Origin: Clostridiales bacterium
GTDB taxonomy: Bacteria; Bacillota_A; Clostridia; Oscillospirales; Oscillospiraceae
Direction: 5' to 3'
DNA: 48,379 bases
Assembly: GCA_014799485.1 (NCBI GenBank)
Contig: JAAVHY010000020.1
Span: 1-48,379, forward strand
The notes under the pieces: model-generated
The model's database searches: none
The model's input: only the letters and a program-made list of their open reading frames with translations
What the model was told of the DNA's origin: nothing
Made by a program: the position numbers and the translations under genes
Shown: positions 15,101 through 23,582 of the stretch, piece by piece
How positions within the stretch are numbered: position 1 is the first letter of the stretch
How the letters are laid out: every line of letters begins with the position of its first letter

Positions 15101-17099
15101 GATTTTCCTCCTCTCTCCGGAAACACAGCTTTCTCGCTTCATCGGCGCGGCACAGCTCGTAGTTTTTCAAATAGCTGTCCGCGCAAGGCGCTTTGAGCCA
15201 GTATTGCGGTTCATCGGTTCGGGTCAGCACCTTCCCGTCCTCAAGACGGCAAAAGAGATAGGTGTCCTCGGGCAGCCGCTCCCGCTCCATGTTGAGCTTT
15301 AATTTGCACCCGTGAAGATACATCTCCGAGATGGTCAGCCTGGTATCACATTCCAACACTCTGGCCAATTCATGAGGATTACGGGCATAGGTGTGCTGCG
15401 CCTCGTTATTGCGGATAGAGCCGATCCAGTGCAGGCCCTGCGTCAGGATTGCATCGGTTTTAAACTCGGAGCAGCACTGCTGCATCACTCTCGTTGAGCC
15501 TGCCCACAGTTCCTTCCAGGAGACAAAATCCAGATCCGTCCCTTTCTGGAAACGGATGATCGGCGCATAGTTCTTTGCGGCCTCCGCCAACACAGTGTCA
15601 TGGTCGATCTCCCCAGGAGTTTTGCCCTCCGCGAACTCGGCGGCCCGGTTCCCGGCGTAAAGGCCGGACACGCAGGCGTAGGAGCTGCCCTCCAAGCCGC
15701 TGTTGGCCCCGGCCGCGAACAGTCCGGGAACCGAGGTCATCAGCTTCCAGTCCACGGCGGGCTGGGCCTGCATCCCAAAGGACTCGCTTCTCCAGCTGGC
15801 GCAGGCGTTTGGGTCCCCATGGAACCAACCGCCGTTGTTGTACCCCTCTGGAGTCATGATAGGTGCCATCAGCATATCTTTATCCGGATCAAACCCCATC
15901 CGTGTGTAGAGGTCAAAGATTGTATACCGTGTCTTGCCCTCGTTACCGATCATCATACCCCAGATGCTTCGGCGCTCATCTTCCGGCATCCCGGATAGAT
16001 CGGCCCAGAGGGGCAGCTCAAATTCACCGCTCCGAATACGGTCCGGCAGGTCATGGATGAGTCCGGGCGTTTTGGCGTGCTTATATACATCGCTGATCGT
16101 GGAGCCGCAGTATTCCTGGGAAGCGGCGGGGAGGTTTCTCTGATCGATACTGGTTAAAATGTTTCCGTCTACATCTTCCCAAGGAATAGGTTTGCCATTG
16201 TTATCCACAATGGTGCAGGGGAACCATGTGTTATGCGGATTCCCTACGCCAAAGCGGGGCCACGCGAAGGGTGAGGGATTTCCCTCCTTGCCGTTGCGGA
16301 ACATCCCGTCGATCTCCGCTCCTGCCTGCCAGGCCATTGCCAGCCCCTCGCCCACTTCATTGGGATCCCAGCGCCAGCTGTTGCCAGTGAGTTCCATATT
16401 GCAGGTCCAGATAGTGCAGGAATACCCGCAGCTTAAAATGACCGCCGGGGCGTGGAACACAAACATTTCCCCGGTCTCCAGAGAGAAGCCTGACGCGCCG
16501 GTGACAGCCGCGCCTGACCGGTTCCCCTCGGTATAAAGCCGGTTGACCATGACCCGCTCAAAGAAGCGCACACCCTGCTTTTTCATCTCCTGATAGAGCA
16601 CTGGCTTCAGGTATTGTCCGCCCCGCAGCTTTACCGCGATCAAATCCTTGTAGTTATAGGCTTTGTACAGGTTGGTCTTTCTGTCGATGGTGGCGGCACC
16701 TTTCAAATCATCCAGATCCGCCTCGATGGGAAGACCGATCTCCTTGAGCAGCAGGAGCGCCTCCCAAGTCCCCTTGACGGCGATATAGTCCCGGTGGCCC
16801 ATACGTCCCTTGGTATTGCCCTTCATCAGATTTTCCTCAGGCGTCATTGGGCTGTCGGGATTGGACAGGAGATTGTTCCAGTGATCCATCCCTGCACCAC
16901 CACAGCCACTGCGTTTGATCGCTCCCTTGTCCACAACCGCCACCTTTGCGCCGCGCCTGGCAGCGGCGATGGCCGCGCAGCTGCCTGCAAGGCCTCCGCC
17001 CACCACGAGAACATCTACATTCACATGGGTGATTTTTCCGTATTTCAGCTCGTAAGGCCAGCGAAAACTGGTCTGGTCATACCCTGTCTGGCTTGTCAT
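15093..17099 (-). CDS. FAD-dependent reductase, fumarate reductase/AprA superfamily
   Basis: A 668-residue flavoprotein, likely the catalytic subunit of the redox complex. The FAD-binding motif is VDVLVVGGGLAGSCAAIAAA near residue 30, followed by VVDKGAIKRSGCGGAG. Later FAD contacts include VPGLFAAGANSGLEGSSYA near residue 500. The C-terminal helical domain (NNEAQHTYARNPHELARVL ... CDTRLTISEMYL) is as in succinate dehydrogenase and AprA. It has no signal peptide, so it is cytoplasmic, unlike periplasmic or surface urocanate- and cinnamate-type reductases. The start at 17099 has GGGAG 9 nt upstream. A terminator-like hairpin ends just 17 bases before this start. Reduction of an activated double bond or ring is the likely reaction. 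The substrate is unknown. Confidence 0.88.
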   Translation of the reverse strand: MTSQTGYDQTSFRWPYELKYGKITHVNVDVLVVGGGLAGSCAAIAAARRGAKVAVVDKGAIKRSGCGGAGMDHWNNLLSNPDSPMTPEENLMKGNTKGRMGHRDYIAVKGTWEALLLLKEIGLPIEADLDDLKGAATIDRKTNLYKAYNYKDLIAVKLRGGQYLKPVLYQEMKKQGVRFFERVMVNRLYTEGNRSGAAVTGASGFSLETGEMFVFHAPAVILSCGYSCTIWTCNMELTGNSWRWDPNEVGEGLAMAWQAGAEIDGMFRNGKEGNPSPFAWPRFGVGNPHNTWFPCTIVDNNGKPIPWEDVDGNILTSIDQRNLPAASQEYCGSTISDVYKHAKTPGLIHDLPDRIRSGEFELPLWADLSGMPEDERRSIWGMMIGNEGKTRYTIFDLYTRMGFDPDKDMLMAPIMTPEGYNNGGWFHGDPNACASWRSESFGMQAQPAVDWKLMTSVPGLFAAGANSGLEGSSYACVSGLYAGNRAAEFAEGKTPGEIDHDTVLAEAAKNYAPIIRFQKGTDLDFVSWKELWAGSTRVMQQCCSEFKTDAILTQGLHWIGSIRNNEAQHTYARNPHELARVLECDTRLTISEMYLHGCKLKLNMERERLPEDTYLFCRLEDGKVLTRTDEPQYWLKAPCADSYLKNYELCRADEARKLCFRREEENHG

Positions 17100-17116
17100 A
17101 TTGCCGCACTCCCATC

Positions 17117-17165
17117 TGAAAAAGAAAGCTCAGAGGGGGCTTTTATTGGCTCCCCCCCTGAGCTT
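17117..17165 (-). terminator. Intra-operon terminator/attenuator ahead of the reductase gene
   Basis: The arms AAGCTCAG.GGGGG around 17126-17140 pair with the segment ending at 17165 and are followed on the minus strand by TTTCTTTTTC (17126-17117). This is a standard intrinsic terminator shape. It lies between the lipoprotein stop (17236) and the reductase start (17099). Only about 17 bases separate its T-tract from the reductase ATG, leaving no room for a promoter in between. The reductase operon must therefore be reached by read-through, from the upstream genes or from a promoter in 17166-17235. Confidence 0.7.
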
Positions 17166-17235
17166 GTTGGTCAAGGTTTCTTATTTATCGCATCCATCAA
17201 ATTGCTGCTGGTTTGCGTGAAGGTGTCTGCGCTCT

Positions 17236-18153
17236 TTAGCCGTTGGGGCCGCCGGGACCACCGTTGGGGCCGCTTTCGCCAAACTGCTCAAAGACCGTGG
17301 GCTCAAAGGTGCCCTCGCCGGTGATCTGGACGGTGAAACCATCCGGGAACGCCCAGTCGCCCTGGTCGGGAGCGGGATCCATGGGGCCGCAGACAATCTT
17401 GTCGCCCTCAACAGCGGCTTCCTTGCCGGCATACTCCTTCACACCGCCGAAAGGATTGTCCTCAGAGAGAGTGAAGCTGCCGTCCCCGTTCAGAGTGAGG
17501 GTCCAGATGATATGGGCATCGACCATTTCCTTGTAGTCATCATAAATGTACGTTCCGGAGGTTGCCGCATCGCCCTCGTCCTGGGGACCACCGGGGCCGC
17601 CAGCGGGTTCGCCGTCCTCACCTTCCTCGCGGCCAAAGACTTCATCACTGATGGACTCGGGCTGGAAGGTCATGTCGTCAACAGAAACCAGGATGGAAAA
17701 GCCGGTAGGATAGGCCCAGTCGCCCTCCGTAGTGGATTTATCCGGATCCATGGCGCCGCAGTTCACGCGATTGCCGTCGGTTTCACTGGTCTGACCAGCA
17801 TACTCCTGAACGCCAATGAAGGGATTGTCCTCGCTGAGTGTATAGCTGCCGTCCTCGTTCAGGGTGAAGTTCCAAACAATGCTGAAGTCCATGTCGGCTT
17901 TGTAGTCGTCAAAGACATAAGTGCCGGGGACGACGGAGCCATTGGCGTCATACTCCAGGCTGACGGCCTCGCTGGGCTCGTCGGCACTGTCGATAAAGGA
18001 ATTCACCAGGTCGCCGGTGTCACCTTCCGCCGAAGGGGCTTCGCTGGGCTGCTCGGAGGGCTTTTCGGCAGAGTTGCCGCAGCCGGCGAGCATGGTGCAC
18101 AGAAGGGCGCACCCAAGCAGCAGGGCCAAGAGCTTCTTTGTAATCTGTTTCAT
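17236..18153 (-). CDS. Lipoprotein with two tandem copies of an unknown domain
   Basis: A 305-residue lipoprotein: signal, then CTMLAGC with the lipidated cysteine near residue 25, then a Ser/Pro/Glu-rich linker. Two copies of a domain of about 85 residues follow. Each starts GTYVFDDYK or GTYIYDDYK and contains LSEDNPFIGVQEYAG or LSEDNPFGGVKEYAG, then GAMDPD or GPMDPA and GDWAYPTGF or GDWAFPDGF. A GGPGGPQ-type spacer separates them and a Gly/Pro-rich tail ends the protein. I do not recognise the domain. It could bind the imported compound at the cell surface (inference from position behind the importer). ATG 18153 follows AGGAGG. It lies 65 bases after the preceding lipoprotein gene. Confidence 0.85.
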   Translation of the reverse strand: MKQITKKLLALLLGCALLCTMLAGCGNSAEKPSEQPSEAPSAEGDTGDLVNSFIDSADEPSEAVSLEYDANGSVVPGTYVFDDYKADMDFSIVWNFTLNEDGSYTLSEDNPFIGVQEYAGQTSETDGNRVNCGAMDPDKSTTEGDWAYPTGFSILVSVDDMTFQPESISDEVFGREEGEDGEPAGGPGGPQDEGDAATSGTYIYDDYKEMVDAHIIWTLTLNGDGSFTLSEDNPFGGVKEYAGKEAAVEGDKIVCGPMDPAPDQGDWAFPDGFTVQITGEGTFEPTVFEQFGESGPNGGPGGPNG

Positions 18154-18218
18154 TTTTGTTCCTCCTCAAAATTGTTGTTGCAAATCAAAGTTATCCTGAT
18201 AAACCTTGATGTATTGCC

Positions 18219-19802
18219 TTAGTTGCTTTCTCTCCAGCCCTGATTGACGAAGTTCAGCCAAGGCCAGTTCATGTGATCTCCCCAGCCGCCTACGGCCTGG
18301 GAAAGCGCGAAGCCATCAGACGGGATCAGTGCGGTCTTTCCCAGCTCAGCCCTTCTGACCGTACAGGACGGGTTCATCTTAAATGTGACCGATGCTCCAT
18401 TGAATTCCGCCTTGACCTGGTGCTGCGTGCAGTAAAGGACGTGACCCAGCAGCTGGGGATCCGTATCATTGTAGATAGTAGCCGCTGCTTCGTCAGTCGT
18501 CACGGCAAAGCTTCCATCGCTGTTTTCAACCAGCCACGCCTTATTTCCATCTTTGCTGTAAGAATAGCTGTACGCGCCGGATACGTTGGCCAGGTCGTCA
18601 ATGCTGATGCTCTTGATATTTTCCACGCCGTAAATGCTCTGGCAGGTGACCGTGCCGTCCTGATTAGAGCCGCCGCCGGTCTGAACCCGGTAGGTGTAGA
18701 CCGAAGCAATATCCCAGGTGTTTTCCAGCGTACCGTCGTACCCGTTCACCTTGTCTCCATTTACCGAGATGGTCATGGTCGTGTAAACCGGAGCGTAGGA
18801 CCAATAGATCATGTTCACGGCAATTTGGGTGGTGCTTCCATCAGAAAAGACGCTGTACTCGCCATCCGGCATCTGCTCACCGTTATCCAGCTTGAGCATC
18901 CCGGTGTTCGGCGTCAGCACATATTGATCCTCCGGGAAGACATCGGTATATTTTCCGGTCAAAGTGATGGTGATGTCGTCCGCTGTCAGCGCGGAGGCAT
19001 CCACCCCCGCGGGCCAGCTGATGTAGAAGTTATCGGTGGCATCATAGCCCTCCTGCGGAAAGTCACACAGGATCGGTTTGCCATACCCCGCATTGTCTAC
19101 CCAGCTCCATACAGGTTCTTTTTGGACGTCGGGGGTATTGGCAAGAGACACCTTTTGAGGTTCTGTGAATTTCAGCTTGTTAATGGTTGCCACGCCCCAG
19201 GTGGCATTGTCCTGGGAAAATTCCCGACCATAAATGTAGACCTTTGCCCGGAAGTAGCCCGGGGCCAGCTCCTTACCGTCATAGGTGATGCCCCGGACGG
19301 ACAGATTGAACGTATAGAGACCGTTCCCATCGCCTCCCTGGGCGCTCCACTCCATGCCGCCCAAGCTCACCTCATAGGAAGGGTCGTTGACCCAATTCAG
19401 GTCACTGTCATGCAGATGGTAGGTCAGCTCCCCGTTGGCAAATTCGCCGTCCAGGGCCACGCCATTGAACTGGAAGTCCTCCGGGTAGTAGCCGTCGCCC
19501 TCGTCCAGCTGCACATAGGCATTGCTGATGTCAATCAGCGCCGGGTCAGGCGTCTTGCCATCGGCCAGAGTGATCGTCATAACAGCCGATGTGTTCGGAT
19601 CATAGGTCACATCGTTGTCGGATTCCCTGGGGATACAGGTGCCTCCGTTGGTGTTACCCCAGCCGTACAGATCGCTCTCTACTGAGATGGACGCAGCCTT
19701 GCTGTACCCGTCATCGGATGGTGTCTCTTCGGCATTTCCACACCCGGCAAGACCCAGAAGCAAAATTGCCGCACAGAGAAGAACTCCTTTTTTCAGCTTC
19801 AT
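18219..19802 (-). CDS. Large lipoprotein of unknown function (527 aa)
   Basis: The signal MKLKKGVLLCAAILLLG is followed by a LAGC lipobox. The exported part is rich in aromatic and acidic residues with a beta-strand character (for example NLSVRGITYDGKELAPGYF and SWVDNAGYGKPILCDFP), and the C-terminus ends near GGWGDHMNWPWLNFVNQGW. I recognise no catalytic motif. The style suggests a surface carbohydrate- or ligand-binding protein. I chose ATG 19802, which has AAGGAG 9 nt upstream. The in-frame ATG at 19811 abuts that site. It lies 17 bases after the MBL-fold gene and so is in the same operon as the importer. Confidence 0.8.
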   Translation of the reverse strand: MKLKKGVLLCAAILLLGLAGCGNAEETPSDDGYSKAASISVESDLYGWGNTNGGTCIPRESDNDVTYDPNTSAVMTITLADGKTPDPALIDISNAYVQLDEGDGYYPEDFQFNGVALDGEFANGELTYHLHDSDLNWVNDPSYEVSLGGMEWSAQGGDGNGLYTFNLSVRGITYDGKELAPGYFRAKVYIYGREFSQDNATWGVATINKLKFTEPQKVSLANTPDVQKEPVWSWVDNAGYGKPILCDFPQEGYDATDNFYISWPAGVDASALTADDITITLTGKYTDVFPEDQYVLTPNTGMLKLDNGEQMPDGEYSVFSDGSTTQIAVNMIYWSYAPVYTTMTISVNGDKVNGYDGTLENTWDIASVYTYRVQTGGGSNQDGTVTCQSIYGVENIKSISIDDLANVSGAYSYSYSKDGNKAWLVENSDGSFAVTTDEAAATIYNDTDPQLLGHVLYCTQHQVKAEFNGASVTFKMNPSCTVRRAELGKTALIPSDGFALSQAVGGWGDHMNWPWLNFVNQGWRESN

Positions 19803-19819
19803 GTCCACCATCTCCTTCC

Positions 19820-20737
19820 TTACTCAAATTTCTTTGTGATGTCAAACATAATGCTGGTACCCGCATATTCCACTCTCCGCATATTTTCCGGGGAGACCGG
19901 GGCACTTCCGCCCCTGTCCTCCGGGTGTGGGGCCATGCGGTCATAGATCGTTCTGGTTTCGTTGGGATCCGAATCCATCATACCGGGAGGGGGCCCCTTG
20001 GGGCCACCCTTGGCCGGCCCCAGATCGGGCTGCTCCAAAGCATACCGGGCGCAGGCAAGACAGGCATCGAAGAAGGCTGCCTTCATCACAAAAGCTCCCC
20101 CGTAGAGCGTATCGAATTCGCCGCGATACTGATCGATCTTCTCCAGATTCTCCAGCCAGCTCTTCAGGCCGCCGTTAAGCCGCTTGCCCATGGGCATGAA
20201 CTCGTCTCCGGAGAACAAGATGCGCTCCTTTTTATCCAGGAACACCATGCTGCTTTCGGCGTGATCTGGGATGGACAAGGCCAGCAAATCCCTGCCCTTC
20301 AGGGGAACGATGCCGTCATCCGGCACAACGGTAATGGGGTAGTCCCGGGGAAAGTCCATCCCAGCGAAGCTGGGGAAGGGGATGGTGGCCAGCGGAACTG
20401 CGGTTTCGGACATATAGGCCATCTCAAAGTAGCTGTTGTTCGCCGTGTGATCGAAATGGTGATGGGTGTTGGCAATTCGCCGCACCGGCTTTTGCGTCAG
20501 GGTCTGCATGAATTCCCGAATGTTCCCTGCGCCATAGCCGGAGTCGATGGCCAGCGCCTCATCGTCCCCTTCCAGAAGATAGGAAGCGTCGCCGCTGGAG
20601 ATAATCCGCCAGGTACCCGGCGCGATCAACTCGGGCCGGAAATAGGGTTCGTCCATGCGGGACAGCGATCCGTCCTGGTTCTTGATCCAAATGTCGTGCT
20701 TACACGAAAAATCTATCATTTTTGTTCTATGCTCCAT
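19820..20737 (-). CDS. Metallo-beta-lactamase-fold hydrolase
   Basis: A protein of 305 residues (or 299 from the second ATG at 20719, whose GGAG is 12 nt away). It carries the di-zinc motif ANTHHHFDHTANN near residue 91, an aspartate in the IPDHAESSMVFLD segment and FSGDEFMPMG, as in MBL-fold hydrolases. It lacks a signal peptide and should be cytoplasmic. A Gly/Pro-rich insert, GPAKGGPKGPPPGMM, interrupts the C-terminal part and resembles the linkers in neighbouring exported proteins. ATG 20737 directly follows the stop of the ABC ATPase. The reaction is probably hydrolysis of an ester, lactone or thioester. The substrate is unknown. Confidence 0.85.
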   Translation of the reverse strand: MEHRTKMIDFSCKHDIWIKNQDGSLSRMDEPYFRPELIAPGTWRIISSGDASYLLEGDDEALAIDSGYGAGNIREFMQTLTQKPVRRIANTHHHFDHTANNSYFEMAYMSETAVPLATIPFPSFAGMDFPRDYPITVVPDDGIVPLKGRDLLALSIPDHAESSMVFLDKKERILFSGDEFMPMGKRLNGGLKSWLENLEKIDQYRGEFDTLYGGAFVMKAAFFDACLACARYALEQPDLGPAKGGPKGPPPGMMDSDPNETRTIYDRMAPHPEDRGGSAPVSPENMRRVEYAGTSIMFDITKKFE

Positions 20738-21691
20738 TTAATCGTTGATTTCTTTTACCCGGCAGCAGGAAACGAAGTGATCCTTTTCCACCTCTTCCAG
20801 CACCTGGGGCTGGAGACAGGCTTCTGTCGCATAAGGGCACCGCTTTGCAAACCGGCATCCGGGCTGTGGGTTGATCGCCGAAGTGATTTCACCCTTCAGC
20901 AGAATCCGCTTCATGGGGTGGTCGATGTCGGTGGAGGGGATGGCCGACAGCAGGGCCTTGGTATACGGGTGGAGGGGACGCTCAAAGAGCTGATTGGCGG
21001 GACTGGTCTCCACCAGCTGGCCCAGATACATGACGCTAATGTCGTCCGAAATGTGCTTGACTACGGACAGGTCGTGGGTCACGAACAGGTAGGTCAGCTG
21101 TTTTTCCTCTTGCAGATCCATCAGCAGGTTCAGCACCTGGGCCTGGATGGAAACGTCCAAAGCGGAGACAGGCTCGTCGCACAGGATAAAGTCCGGATCC
21201 AGCGCGATTGCCCTGGCGATGCCGATACGCTGCCGGCGGCCGCCGTCCAGCTCGTGGGGGTAGGCATAGCGCAGGCGATCCTCAATACCCACCCGATCCA
21301 TCAGCTCCTGCACCCGCTCGTCAATTTCCTGCTTAGAAAACCGCTTGGACTCCTTCAGCGGTTCCCGGATGACCTCATCCATGGAGTAGCGGGGGTTCAG
21401 GGAGGCGTAGGGGTCTTGGAAAATGATCTGCATCCGCTCCCGGATTTTTTTCAGATCCTTGCCTTTCACATTGGTAATGTCCTGTCCATCCAGAAGGATC
21501 TGGCCGTCCGTGGGTTCATGAAGCCTAATCATGGTTCGGCCCAGGGTGGACTTTCCGCAGCCGGATTCGCCGACCACGCCCATGGTCTTGCCCTTTTTGA
21601 TCTTCATGGTCACATCGTCCACGGCATGGTTGGTTCCGGCCGGCACGTAGAAATACTTTTTCAGATGTTTGATCTCCAATAAAGTAGACAT
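20738..21691 (-). CDS. Peptide/nickel-type ABC importer ATPase (DppF/OppF-like)
   Basis: A 317-residue ATP-binding subunit. Walker A is VVGESGCGKSTLGRT, Walker B is DFILCDEPVSALDV and the switch histidine is in LFVTHDLSVV. The C-terminal oligopeptide-transporter domain has the cysteines of the family's Fe-S or metal site (CRFAKRCPYATEAC). The ABC signature reads ELDGGRRQR rather than LSGGQ. The start is ambiguous between ATGs at 21694 and 21691. The preceding gene's TGA overlaps them, and GGAGGG 7 nt away favours 21691. It pairs with the DppD-like ATPase to energise uptake. It could carry something other than peptides, since relatives import sugars and other small molecules. Confidence 0.93.
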   Translation of the reverse strand: MSTLLEIKHLKKYFYVPAGTNHAVDDVTMKIKKGKTMGVVGESGCGKSTLGRTMIRLHEPTDGQILLDGQDITNVKGKDLKKIRERMQIIFQDPYASLNPRYSMDEVIREPLKESKRFSKQEIDERVQELMDRVGIEDRLRYAYPHELDGGRRQRIGIARAIALDPDFILCDEPVSALDVSIQAQVLNLLMDLQEEKQLTYLFVTHDLSVVKHISDDISVMYLGQLVETSPANQLFERPLHPYTKALLSAIPSTDIDHPMKRILLKGEITSAINPQPGCRFAKRCPYATEACLQPQVLEEVEKDHFVSCCRVKEIND

Positions 21692-21693
21692 CA

Positions 21694-22668
21694 TCAACCC
21701 TCCTTTTGCGCCCGCAGGCACTGGCAGAAGTGTCCCGGCGCGATCTCAACACTGGGGATGCTGCCCTGCCGACACGCCTCGGTGGCATATTGGCATCTGG
21801 GGGCAAACACGCATCCCTTCGGGAGGTTCGTGGGATCGGGGGGCATACCCAGGATCGGCTTGAGCCGCGGGGAAGAGTCGTTCAGTTTGGGAATGGAGTT
21901 AAACAGCCCCTGGGTGTACGGATGGGCCACGTGCTTGAAAATATCCTCTTTCGTGCCACTTTCCACGATATGACCCGCATACACGACTGCCACCTTGTCG
22001 CAGGTCTCGGCCACGATACCCAGGTCATGAGTAATCAGGATCATGGCGGTATTGAACTGATTCCGCAGATCCCGAATCATGTCCAGCACCTGGGCTTGGA
22101 TCGTCACATCCAATGCGGTGGTGGGCTCATCAGCCAGTAGTAGCTCCGGGTTGCAGGCAAGCGCCATGGCGATGACCACCCGCTGCTTCATACCGCCGGA
22201 AAACTGGTGGGGAAATTCGACATACCGCTCCGCGGGGATACCCACCATCTCCAGCATCTCAACCGTGCGCTGCTTGGCTTCTTCCTTTGTACAGTTGTTG
22301 TGGAGGGCAACCACCTCGGTGATCTGCTTGCCCACCGACATGACAGGGTTCAGTGCGGTCATAGGATCCTGGAAGATCATTGAGATCTTGTTGCCCCGGA
22401 TCTTGAGCATCTCCTTTTCCGGGATGGTCAGCAGGTCCTGACCTTCCATGAGGATCGCACCGCTTTTTACGCGGGCGGGAGGCTGGGGCAGGATGCGGAG
22501 GATTGCCTTGGCTATGGTAGTTTTTCCGGCGCCTGTCTCGCCGACCAGCCCCAGGGTTTCGCCCCGATCCAGAGAAAGGCTGATACCGTTAACCGCCTGC
22601 ACGATGTCGCCGTCGGAAGTATACTCCACGACAAGGTCTTTCACTTCGATAAACTTTTGCTCTGCCAT
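21694..22668 (-). CDS. Peptide/nickel-type ABC importer ATPase (DppD/OppD-like)
   Basis: A 324-residue ATP-binding subunit with Walker A GLVGETGAGKTTIAKA, signature QFSGGMKQRVVIAMAL and Walker B LLLADEPTTALDV. The switch region is ILITHDLGIVAETC, and the cysteine-containing C-terminal segment is GCVFAPRCQYATEAC. All catalytic motifs look intact, unlike the altered signature of its partner. ATG 22668 has a ribosome-binding site (GGAGGG) and lies 11 bases after the permease gene. It works at the inner face of the membrane with the two permeases next to it. Confidence 0.95.
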   Translation of the reverse strand: MAEQKFIEVKDLVVEYTSDGDIVQAVNGISLSLDRGETLGLVGETGAGKTTIAKAILRILPQPPARVKSGAILMEGQDLLTIPEKEMLKIRGNKISMIFQDPMTALNPVMSVGKQITEVVALHNNCTKEEAKQRTVEMLEMVGIPAERYVEFPHQFSGGMKQRVVIAMALACNPELLLADEPTTALDVTIQAQVLDMIRDLRNQFNTAMILITHDLGIVAETCDKVAVVYAGHIVESGTKEDIFKHVAHPYTQGLFNSIPKLNDSSPRLKPILGMPPDPTNLPKGCVFAPRCQYATEACRQGSIPSVEIAPGHFCQCLRAQKEG

Positions 22669-22679
22669 GTGTATCCCTC

Positions 22680-23582
22680 CTACTTCTTCAGTTTCGGATC
22701 CATCGCGTCACGCAGCCCATCACCAAAGAGGTTGATGGCCAGAACAACAATGGCGATCATCATGCCGGGGAAGATCATCATGTGGGGGTAAAGCGTGGAA
22801 TAGCTTCTGGCCGCCGAAATCATGGCACCCCATTCGGGAACGTCTGCCGGGATACCCAGGCCTATGTAGCTGAGACCAGCCGCTCCCATAATGGTTCCGC
22901 CCATGGACATCGTTGTGCCCACGATGGTAGGGGAAATAATGTTGGGGAGCATATGTTTGAACATGATTTTGGCCTTGGAGCAGTTGTAGGATTGGGCCGC
23001 CTCCAGATACTCCATTTCACGTTCCTTCAGACACATGGCGCGCGTACTCCGGATACTCATGGGAATGCCGCCGATGGACATGGCCAGGATGGTGTTGAAA
23101 AATCCAGCGCCCAGGGTGGTGGAGATCACGATGGCCAGCAACTGCCCGGGGATCGCCTGCCATACATCACACACCCGCATAAAGAAGTTATCCACGGTGC
23201 CGCCCAGGTACCCAATGATGGTTCCGCAGACGGTGCCAATGAGGGCCGTAAAAACTGAACCGATAAAGCCCAGCGCCAAGGAATATATGCCGCCATAGAT
23301 GATGCGGGCGAAGATGTCCCGGCCAAGGTCGTCAGTGCCAAACCAATGAGCTGCCGAGGGACCCTGGAACTGCTCAGCCAGATGCATCTCATTGGGGCTC
23401 AGCCCCGGCAGGAGCCGGCCGAAAACACTGATCAAGACCAGAAGGATCATAATGACCATACCCACGACCGCAACCCTATCCTGCATCAGGCGATGCCACA
23501 CCATTACAAAGTTGGACTGTTTTTTCCTTCTCTTGACGGGACCTGCCGCAATCTCTTTTTCTGAAACCTTTACATCAGCCAT
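22680..23582 (-). CDS. ABC importer permease (DppC-like)
   Basis: A 300-residue membrane subunit. After a basic N-terminus it has a first transmembrane helix (VVGMVIMILLVLISVFGRLL) and four to five more, with the permease EAA-type loop around EYLEAAQSYNCSKAKIMFKH and an IISPTIVGTTMSMGG segment. The ATG at 23582 overlaps the preceding permease by 8 bases (ATGGCTGA). A longer frame to 23615 lies inside that gene and was rejected. It forms the translocation channel with the DppB-like subunit. Confidence 0.93.
   Translation of the reverse strand: MADVKVSEKEIAAGPVKRRKKQSNFVMVWHRLMQDRVAVVGMVIMILLVLISVFGRLLPGLSPNEMHLAEQFQGPSAAHWFGTDDLGRDIFARIIYGGIYSLALGFIGSVFTALIGTVCGTIIGYLGGTVDNFFMRVCDVWQAIPGQLLAIVISTTLGAGFFNTILAMSIGGIPMSIRSTRAMCLKEREMEYLEAAQSYNCSKAKIMFKHMLPNIISPTIVGTTMSMGGTIMGAAGLSYIGLGIPADVPEWGAMISAARSYSTLYPHMMIFPGMMIAIVVLAINLFGDGLRDAMDPKLKK

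Noticed and set aside
17166..17235. Known riboswitch upstream of the reductase
   Set aside because: Only a terminator-like hairpin is visible. I see no conserved aptamer pattern such as FMN, TPP or cobalamin.
19589..21682. Very long plus-strand open frame (697 codons), and similar ones at 392-1780, 34165-36465 and 24672-26288
   Set aside because: They lie opposite well-supported genes with recognised domains and ribosome-binding sites. Their translations show no family motifs and look like antisense frames of GC-rich coding DNA.
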